Below are positions 58,101 to 64,000 of a stretch of 64,000 nucleotides of DNA, one piece after another. The stretch spans positions 1,235,001 through 1,299,000 of the forward strand of contig CAMQGK010000567.1 of assembly GCA_947000775.1 (NCBI GenBank), written 5' to 3'. Source of the DNA: Pterois miles. Lineage: Eukaryota; Chordata; Actinopteri; Perciformes; Scorpaenidae. The notes beneath the pieces are model-generated. The model saw only the letters and a program-made list of their open reading frames with translations. It was not told where the DNA came from and ran no database searches. Within the stretch, counting starts at the first letter, position 1, and the number at the start of each line of letters is the position of its first letter. Both the position numbers and the translations under genes were made by a program.

Positions 58101-60711
58101 TAAGTTGCAAAATCATCTAAACCCCTGATATTTGCTGAGCGAGAGGGACTTATGTTTGCCAGGCCGCCAAAACCACTCAGATTTGGAATTAATGCTCAGG
58201 TTAACATTAACAACAAACAAGTGGTTTTACATCATAAATTGAATACATGAACAATAATAATGATAATAATAATAATGAACAATAATGAACAAATCAACAC
58301 AAAAACACAACAAAACTAAACATCATGGTTTGGCTTAAAATGTGTTATTAAGCTATGGATGTCAATTAAAATTAGTGACTTTTAGTTTCATAATCAGGAG
58401 ATTTCTGAGAGACCCATCCAGCACCTCGACCTCCTCTGATGCAGACTTTCCATGGACTATGATTACAAACATGTTTGTGATATGTCAAAAACAAATCTGA
58501 AACGTAATAATTCTCAATGCAGTTTTGTTATATGGGAATATAATTTTTAGAGATAGGAGACATGGCTGGTGAATGGTCAGTTCAAATTTTGGATCAATAT
58601 TGCAGCAATTTGCCATTTGATAAATTATTTTAACCCAAAATATGCTGACTTTGCAAGTTTTGCAGCATTTTCATAGCAGAGATGTGAAACAAGACTTAAT
58701 GTATATCTGTCATATCTATATGAAGAGTGTAGCATAAAGTTAATAATGATTATTTTTCAATTATTTAGACAATGTACACACCATAAATATGGAGGCCAGA
58801 TCTGCGTCGTCATGGTCAGAGTTACTGATGGTAACCTCGGATCTCTGCTGGTGAACTCTATGGAGAAAACAAACTGTATGTAGATTGTGTCCTCTAATGT
58901 GGTGCAAACTGTAGACAAGGTGAACTAAACACTAGTCCTAAATTGCATACTAAACACTACATACCCAATATGTGCACAACATGTCAACATACTGTTGTGT
59001 ATCTTTTCAGATGCACTGAGCAGTAATTTACGTCGTCACTTCCTGAGAGCTTCCTTGACAGAAGGAGACGTGTAACCATTGCGAGACTCAAAGTCTGAAC
59101 TAATTTAACAAATGTAAAAGACATCCTATTAACAAATGTAAAAGACATCATATTAACAAATGTAAAATATACCCTATTAACAAACGTAAAAGACATCCTA
59201 TTAACAAATGTAAAATACATCCTATTAACAAATGTAAAAGACATCCTATGCTTACTCTTAAATTGCAACGTTCTTGACATTACAAAGCTGTCCGTCACTA
59301 CTGCATTTCATTGTGGGATATTTATGGCACCGTAGTGTCTTGTTTGCATTGAATTTGATGTTTTGTAAGGGGGAACTTAGCTTCCACGTTAAGTCAACTG
59401 AGCGTGATAACAAATAAACTAATTTAGTCTTGCCTTTATCCAGAAGAGTGGTGCCCGTGTTTGAAGGCTTCATAGAGTGGTCACTTTTAATAGACACATA
59501 GTTGGGATCAGGGGAGTCTGGTCTCCTGCTGGACTCCTTTTTTATTATGTTTACCTAGTGTTTTTAATCATGTATTTAAGAGATTTTCACCTCTGCTCTG
59601 TAGAGTGGTTTCCATCTCTAAAGTTTAAGGGTTCACCAATGGAGTGGTCGCTCTTCATGGACATCACACTGGGTACAGGGGAGTCTGGTCTCTCCTTCTG
59701 GACTCTGATAGAAATACAGAAAGGATCACCTTTAAAATGTCTTGGCTTGTGTTTACCAAGTGTTTTTAATTGTGTATTTAAGAGATTTTTACCTCTGCTC
59801 TGTAGAGTGGTTTACATCTCTAAAGTTTAAGGGTTCACCAATGGAGTGGTCGCTCTTCATGGACATCACACTGGGTACAGGGGAGTCTGGTCTCTCCTTC
59901 TGGACTCTGATAGAAATACAGAAAGGATCACCTTTAAAATGTCTTGGCTTGTGTTTACCAAGTGTTTTTAATTGTGTATTTAAAAGATTTTTACCTCCGC
60001 TCTGTAGATTGGTTTACATCTCTAAAGTTTAAGGGTTCACCAATGGAGTGGTCGCTCTTCATGGACATCACACTGGGTACAGGGGAGTCTGGTCTCTCCT
60101 TCTGGACTCTGATAAAAATACAGAAAGGATCACCTATAAAATGTCTTGGTTTAATTGTGTTTACCTAGTGTTTTTAATCACATATTTAAGAGATTTTCAC
60201 CCCAGTTCTGTAGAGTGATTTCCATCTCTAAAGTTTAAGGGTTCACCAATGGAGCGGTCGCTCTTCATGGACACCACACTGGGTATAAGGGAGTCTGGTC
60301 TCTCCTTCTGGACTCTGATAGAAATACAGAAAAGATCACCTTTAAAATGTCTTGGTTTAATTGTGTTTACCAAGTGTTTTTAATCACATATTTAAGAAAT
60401 TTTCACCCCAGTTCTGTAGAGTGATTTCCATCTCTAAAGTTTAAGGGTTCACCAATGGAGCGGTCGCTCTTCATGGACACCACACTGGGTATAGGGGAGT
60501 CTGGACTCACCTGCTGAAGAGGGCTTTAGCAGAAAACACAAATACATTTTTACTTTGATTAATAGTGAGGCTTCATGATTTCACATCTCAGCTTCTAAAC
60601 TGGAAAACAGCCTCATCTCACCTCTTGGCTTTGGTCTGGCTGCCATGTTTCACAGAGAGAAAGACTTCAGAAGCTGGGACACCATCCTCTCGATCCTCAC
60701 ACAGATCCATA
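51620..60711 (-). CDS. FISNA-NACHT-LRR-B30.2 NLR gene (NLRC3-like), 14 coding exons
   Basis: Gene model read from splice sites: 60711-60623, 60524-60408, 60315-60202, 60109-59996, 59907-59794, 59705-59592, 58857-58782, 58049-57821, 57490-55714, 55596-55423, 55106-54936, 53386-53213, 53127-53087, 52179-51620. Every intron is GT-AG. Phases agree at every junction, and the total of 3,864 nt gives 1,287 residues plus TGA. Domain order: leader (1-30), five peptide repeats (30-221), short linker exon (222-246), helical domain (247-322), FISNA (about 330-400), NACHT (Walker A at 420-427, Walker B at 491-502), LRR exons (915-1088), linker (1088-1101), PRY-SPRY (1102-1287). Family knowledge: this is the large teleost NLR-C expansion, cytosolic proteins thought to act in innate immune sensing. 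Ligand and partners cannot be read from sequence. The model has no stop or frameshift, so the gene looks functional. The 5' UTR and promoter were not identified, and the start is the first ATG of a family-typical leader. Transcripts could skip array exons without losing frame. Confidence 0.9.
52535..52942. mobile_element. MITE with about 50-bp inverted repeats, in NLR intron 13
   Basis: The left arm (52,535-52,585) has CATAGATGTGGGTCATTAGG and GGCCTACTAC. The right arm (about 52,891-52,942) has GTAGTAGGCCCCTACTGCCC and CACATCTCTGAGGCTTATAG, the inverted counterpart with several mismatches. The centre has no coding potential but includes TTTAGGTTTAGGC-like sequence. Confidence 0.7.
53087..53127 (-). 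CDS. NLR exon 13: linker exon between LRRs and B30.2
   Basis: A 41-bp exon encoding VDHGGRHRVKPFM with split codons at both ends. This short VDHGG...KP linker is a hallmark of fish NLR and related B30.2 genes. The acceptor is CTTCAG|T and the donor ATGT|GTAAGT. Joined to exon 14 it restores the YACELTLD motif at the start of PRY. Confidence 0.87.
53213..53386 (-). CDS. NLR exon 12: LRR exon 3
   Basis: A 174-bp exon encoding LSGCQVTKEGCASLASAL, LRELDLSYNHPGASGVRLL and GDPHWRLDTL. It lies 1,549 bp after LRR exon 2, an intron enlarged by repeat sequence including a LINE fragment. The acceptor is ATGTATAG|G and the donor CTG|GTAGGT. Confidence 0.9.
54080..54340 (+). mobile_element. LINE 3' fragment in NLR intron
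   Basis: The + strand encodes WNNLPMDIRQSDS, the conserved tail motif of L2/Rex1-type reverse transcriptases, preceded by diverged CKRPFTI-like sequence and followed by a CT run and FKIKVFQTK-like remains. It lies in the enlarged intron between LRR exons 2 and 3. Confidence 0.65.
54936..55106 (-). CDS. NLR exon 11: LRR exon 2
   Basis: A 171-bp exon (one codon shorter than its neighbours) encoding LRGCNLSEKNAEALTSI, LRELDLSDNALQDSGVKLL and ASPQCRLETLR. It has the same phase 2-2 symmetry as the other LRR exons. The acceptor is TTGTCAG|G and the donor GCG|GTTAGT. Confidence 0.9.
55423..55596 (-). CDS. NLR exon 10: LRR exon 1
   Basis: A 174-bp exon, the standard size for fish NLR LRR exons, encoding two ribonuclease-inhibitor-type repeats. 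It contains LRDCKLSERSCEALARVL, LKELDLSNNDLQDSGVKLL and RSPSCRLETLR. The acceptor is CTTTAG|C and the donor TACG|GTCAGT, phase 2 at both ends. Confidence 0.9.
55714..57490 (-). CDS. NLR exon 9: FISNA and NACHT domains
   Basis: A 1,777-bp exon coding residues 323-914. The FISNA part reads LKSNLKEKFQCLFEGIAKAG, then TLLNDIYTELYITEGG and the IRQIETASRKP junction. NACHT follows with Walker A GVAGIGKT and Walker B VVFIFDGLDECR, both intact. Next come the helical and winged parts of NACHT (ITTRPAAANQIPPEC, CHIPVFCWI, FCFVHLSIQEFLAALYVF). NACHT binds and hydrolyses ATP/dNTP and drives oligomerisation in this protein class. The exon runs from the TGTGTAG acceptor to the TCCTG|GTATGT donor. Its single large size is typical of fish NLR-C genes. 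No stop or frameshift is seen. Confidence 0.93.
57821..58049 (-). CDS. NLR exon 8: helical domain before FISNA
   Basis: A 229-bp exon encoding residues 247-322. It begins LLEENIITFMKTELKKFQRV, runs through an acidic stretch (VVDGEEEEQ) and ends in an amphipathic block AFLKITLHFLRRMKQEELAD. The same block sits immediately ahead of FISNA in many fish NLRC3-like proteins. The LLEEN/ELKKF pattern is reminiscent of death-fold (PYD-like) helices, but this is inference, not a clear match. The acceptor is CCAG|CTTCTG and the donor AGCA|GTAAGT, phase 0 to phase 1. Confidence 0.85.
58782..58857 (-). CDS. NLR exon 7: short linker exon
   Basis: A 76-bp exon between an acceptor CCATAG|A and a donor ATG|GTGTGT. 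It encodes VHQQRSEVTISNSDHDDADL and then ASIFM. It starts in phase 2 like the array exons and ends in phase 0, which matches the next exon. Its VHQQRSE start resembles the VQQER start of the repeat peptide, so it may be a diverged terminal relative of the array. Confidence 0.8.
59105..59251. repeat. 24-bp tandem repeat, 6 copies, in NLR intron
   Basis: Six head-to-tail copies of a unit close to AACAAATGTAAAAGACATCC with TATT between. Copies differ by one to three bases. It lies in the intron between the peptide array and exon 7. Confidence 0.9.
59463..59540 (-). pseudogene. degenerate sixth copy of the NLR peptide-repeat exon
   Basis: The minus strand reads VQQE, then PDSPDPNYVSIKSDHSMKPS in another frame. 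It is clearly related to the array peptide, but a 2-base loss (GAGAGACC to GAGACC) breaks the frame and the usual donor position has no GT. It lies one repeat spacing below the last intact copy, inside the intron before exon 7. An alternative acceptor (CAGCAG|G) would keep the frame, but no donor in the right phase follows, so it is called a relic. Confidence 0.7.
59592..60524 (-). CDS. NLR exons 2-6: tandem array of N-terminal peptide-repeat exons
   Basis: Five exons (60524-60408, 60315-60202, 60109-59996, 59907-59794, 59705-59592) each encode one copy of a 38-39-residue peptide of the type RVQKERPDSPVPSVMSMKSD followed by HSIGEPLNFRDGNHSTEQR. Exon starts are spaced 209, 206, 202 and 202 bp, and the short introns (88-92 bp) are repeated with the exons, so the unit of amplification is exon plus intron. 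All copies are in phase 2 at both ends, so any number of them keeps the reading frame. The first two copies share variants (SDRSIG, STELG) and the last three share others (SDHSIG, STEQR). Family knowledge: similar short N-terminal repeats occur in some teleost NLR groups, and their role is unknown. Confidence 0.85.
60623..60711 (-). CDS. NLR exon 1: start codon and leader peptide
   Basis: An 89-bp first coding exon. Its ATG is at 60709-60711 and it encodes a leader starting MDLCEDREDGVPAS and ending SQTKAK plus a split Arg codon. The leader resembles the first exon of many fish NLRC3-like proteins, an acidic start followed by a Gln-Thr-Lys-Ala end. It ends in phase 2 at a good donor (AG|GTGAGA). 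The intron to the next exon is 98 bp. There is no in-frame upstream ATG close by, and the exon start could extend into 5' UTR. Confidence 0.8.
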
Positions 60712-60816
60712 ATGAGTGTTCCTTCTTACAGCAACACACTGGCCTGATTTATTAAAGTAAGGCAGTTATGAGTGGGATGCAAAACACAGTATATATTGCA
60801 TGATGCAGTGTAATAA

Positions 60817-61205
60817 TCCATCCATCCATCCATCCATCGTCAACCGCTTATCCCGTTAGGGGTCGCGGGGGGGCTGGAGCCGATCCCAGCTGGCATTGGG
60901 CGAAGGCAGGGTTCACCCTGGACAGGTCACCAGTCCATCGCAGGGCACATAGAGACAGATAACATAGAGACAGACAACCATTCACGCTCACATTCACACC
61001 TACGGGGAATTTAGAGTCATCAATTAACCTAAACAGCATGTCTTTGGACGGTGGGAGGAAGCCGGAGTACCCGGAGAAAACCCACGCTTACACGGGGAGA
61101 ACATGCAAACTCCACACAGAAGAGTCCCAAGCCCGGATTCGAACCTGCGACCCTCTTGCTGTGAGGCGACAGCACTAACCACTGCACCACCGTGCAGCCC
61201 GCAGT
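60817..61205 (-). repeat. CACGGTGG-type tRNA-like repeat, full-length copy with GGAT tail
   Basis: Minus strand: GGGCTGCACGGTGGTGCAGT, then AGGTTCGAATCCGGGC, then the TGCATGTTCTCCCCGTG and CATGCTGTTTAGGTTAATTG blocks. It ends in a (GGAT)n tail (ATCC on + at 60817-60838). It sits about 100 bp upstream of the NLR start codon. Confidence 0.85.
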
Positions 61206-61789
61206 GTAATAATATGATATGAAATTCTGTAAAATACTCTTTAGAAAGGTATGTATGTACATTGGTATATTAATGTGTAAAGGTACTGTATATATGCATA
61301 AAATAATGCACATTGTATACATTTCTTTATAATACATACGCATACAGTATGATCAACTGCTATGTTTGGAAGCATTTTTCATTGGCGGCAACAACAGCAA
61401 CTGTTTGGATGTGTTATAAAAATAACAATAATCCCCTGGTGGCGATTATGTAGTAGGTCTCCAGATATCGTCACACAGACACCGATTTAGCATAATCGTT
61501 AAGAAGGCGCACTGAGTTACATTCATGTCCTGAATACTCGTATACCATAATGTTGACCATAACTGGTTCGTGCCTGATAATTAACCAGTGACTGTCCGTG
61601 TTACATATAATACTAGCTTGATTTGAGCACCAACCAGGGGTCAGCGAGGCCTTTTTGAAATCACTGTTTGTTATTCTCCAAAATTAATCACATTTTTGCG
61701 AGGCTAAACAAACGAACAACACTTCGCACATGAATCAGAAGTGGTGGAAATTTATATATTTTCTGTGATCATGCTCAGGTGTAGCGAAA
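61206..61789. other. no feature recognised
   Basis: AT-rich upstream flank of the NLR gene. No clear promoter element could be assigned. Confidence 0.4.
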
Positions 61790-63210
61790 TGGCTCGATAG
61801 CGCCCCCTTGTAACTAGCCCCTGCAAACGTTTCACCTACATACAGTACATGAAATTCGGTAGGTATATTTAACATGTTGAGATGTTTGAAAAAAAAAAAG
61901 TCTCTTGGTGGTATACCGTAAGCCCAACAGTAAGTCGGCCATTTTGAATTTTAGGTTGTTTTTTTACCATTTCCAGGCACTGCTCTTTAACAAATAAGAT
62001 TTAACCTGATATACTTCATATTTGATCAGTAGAGTCTGGTAAAAAGTTGTTCAGTTGTGACTTTAGCATACATTAACCAATCTGCTCCATATTTCTCGGG
62101 TGATTTAAGTCCTGGCCTGACGACATCCACATGCAAATTTGGGCTCCCAGTCATTGTCCCATCTACTGGCAATAGGAAGTTACAGGTTGTGTACTTTAAC
62201 AACATACTCCTTACAGATTAATCAGATGCATCTCAAAATTCGCCAGAGAAGCTTTGACAACTTCTGAATGCTTCCTTGTGAAGATGGCAGGTTTTTATAG
62301 AAAGGCGGTGTTGTGGCGGCATGGCGAATTTTGAAGAGTTGCCACGAACAAACACACAGTTTTAACTCGACTCCAGATGATCAGATCTTTTCCAAATTGT
62401 ACACATTTGATGATGATGGCCTGAAGACATCTAGAGGCCTATACTGAATCATACTCATAGTACCACCTAGTAGAAACAGGAAGTTAGAGTTGCTATATTT
62501 TGGCATACTACTCGTAGCAGATTAATCAGATCCACCTCAAATTTGGTCACAAAAGTGGTAAGACCTTCATGATGCCAGATGGCAAAGCTGCCCTTGCTGT
62601 GGTTCGCTATGAAGTAGGAAGTTGTTTTTCAAGGGCAAGAGTTACTTAAAAACAAAACTTGGCACACTCATTTAAAGTACAGATATGTTTTCGCACCTGG
62701 GTATGGCAAGGGCCTTGATAGCGCCCCCACAAAATTTCAATGAAGCAGCCCTCACAGTACATTTCATCTAGATCTACAAAATTTGGTAGGTATGTGCAAC
62801 ATATAAAAAAAAAAAAAAAAAAAAAATGTTACATGCTTACATTTTTAATTTTCTGATTTTTCTTGTGTATTCCTGGCCATTTCTAAGCTCTGTACTTTAA
62901 CAAAGTCTGCCTACAGATTTAACCCAATCCACTTCAGATCTGGACAGTGCAATGTTAAGACCATTATGATGAGAAGTTGTGAGCTGTTATGAAACAGCAT
63001 TGATGTGACAGAGAATTTATATGATTTGCCACTGAAAGACAAACTGTTGTAACTCCACTGTACTTGGCCCAGTCTACCTCAAACTTGACCCACTTCATAG
63101 CAGTCCAGGCCTGAGGACATCTACATGGCAATATTGACTCATAGTCATAGCGCCACCTACTGGCAACAAGAAGTCAGCACTATGTGACAAACTTCGTCCA
63201 ATTTGATGAT
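61790..63210. repeat. duplicated interspersed element, two copies about 0.9 kb apart
   Basis: CGATAGCGCCCCCTTGTAAC ... GAAATTCGGTAGGTATATTT at 61,795-61,870 recurs as TTGATAGCGCCCCCACAAAA ... AAAATTTGGTAGGTATGTGC at 62,695-62,795. Both are followed by a poly-A and then 'ggcctga-gacatc ... ccacctactgg' phrases (62,113, 62,418 and 63,107). No coding capacity. Confidence 0.65.
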
Positions 63211-63689
63211 ATAAAGCAACATAATGCATTTTTTGCACATTTTCTGGCACCACATAGTGGGCACTGGAAGTGATGACAATCTGTTATTTAGCGAGTAAAG
63301 TTGCAGCACCTCTTTTCCCCCTCTGTCTCCCCGTTGAAATGTCCAGTCTGCTCCCTGTCTGTTCTGGTTGGTCGGCTGATCCACTGTTGCGATTGGTCAG
63401 CCGAACCAAACTCTTTGCTCCAGCTTCGAGCTTTGTTTGAGGGCATGCCAAACAAGCTGCAAATGTTTCTTGGTGACATCACCACGTCACAGAAGATAAG
63501 GCAGGACTTCCTGCGAGGTGTTTCAGGCAGTTTAGGATCTGGACTTTGGGCTTTGTAACTGTAATATGCACAAAAAGCTTCCTTCTATATAACACACTTA
63601 AGGAAAGTCTGTGAATGTTCTCATTCATCCAGGTCACATTCATTCTGGCAACAATTGAATCGAAGGCAACTGGACTTAGATTTCTAGTC

Positions 63690-64000
63690 CCCGCTAGTCT
63701 AGTGGGGACTAGAGGTAAGATCGGGCCTAAAAAATCCAGCCCGACCCGACCCAGGCCCGCGGGTATTAAAGCCCGACCCGGCCCGAGCCCAATCAATTAA
63801 CTTGATTTGCAGGCCCGAGCCCGAAACAAACCCGAAATTTTATATTTTATTTGTGAGGACTCAGGAGGAGGAGGAAAGGGAGGGGATGCGTCAGTCAGAC
63901 CCGGACAGAGCTCTGCTCCGGGAAAAGGGACTGGTTGCGATTTGTGTGATCACATTTGTGACGATGCCTGAGCATAATGATAACAAATTAAAGCCTGTCT
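63690..64000. repeat. GC-rich GCCCGACCCG repeat, cut by the window end
   Basis: Starting near AAGATCGGGCCTAAAAAATC, there are repeated CCCGACCCG and GCCCGAGCCCG phrases, then AGGAGGAGGAAAGGGAGG. It resembles a known type of fish interspersed repeat. It runs off the end of the window. Confidence 0.55.

Noticed and set aside
59477..60168. Series of overlapping plus-strand open frames repeating SPMEWSLFMDITLGTGESG
   Set aside because: They are the antisense of the tandem peptide exons. The minus strand has splice sites, matching phases and family similarity.

Overview
The window looks like a piece of a teleost fish genome, most likely a percomorph. It is AT-rich and has very many CA/GT microsatellites. 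It carries tRNA-derived SINEs with CTT tails, degraded non-LTR retrotransposons and several small DNA transposons. It also carries an NLR gene of the fish-specific FISNA-NACHT-LRR-B30.2 class. No species can be named from the sequence alone.

Layout. Roughly 1-40,800 is gene-poor. It holds interspersed repeats, two degraded LINEs (about 2,230-4,250 on +, about 19,240-21,400 on -), a hAT-type element with a perfect 8-bp target duplication (27,932-28,596), a TTAA-flanked MITE (38,380-38,696), minisatellites (13,440-13,757 and 37,532-37,948) and many simple repeats. I found no convincing protein-coding gene there. From 40,900 to 46,340 there is a probable prr15l gene on +. Its coding part is a single exon at 45,424-45,787, broken in this copy by one extra A in an A8 run, and there are candidate 5' noncoding exons near 41 kb. 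The stretch between those exons and downstream of the gene is packed with tandem arrays: an 800-bp CATAGTATAGTATG array, a TACA array and a 1.1-kb array of a 20-bp unit with a 76-bp higher-order repeat.

From 60,711 down to 51,620 a complete NLR gene can be assembled on the minus strand. Its 14 exons have splice sites and phases that all agree, and their lengths add to 3,864 nt (1,287 codons plus stop). The product would have a short N-terminal leader, five tandem copies of a 38-39-residue peptide each encoded by its own exon, a helical domain, FISNA, NACHT with intact Walker A and B motifs, three LRR exons, a linker and a C-terminal PRY-SPRY (B30.2) domain. The N-terminal peptide array is the most interesting object: symmetric phase-2 exons amplified in a 202-209-bp tandem unit, with one degenerate extra copy. 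The NLR gene and prr15l are convergent. There is no evidence that they work together.

Upstream of the NLR gene (60.8-64 kb) there are again only repeats, including two copies about 0.9 kb apart of one element. I do not see an undescribed multi-gene system. The unusual items are the exon array, the single-base disruption of prr15l and the nested or higher-order repeats.
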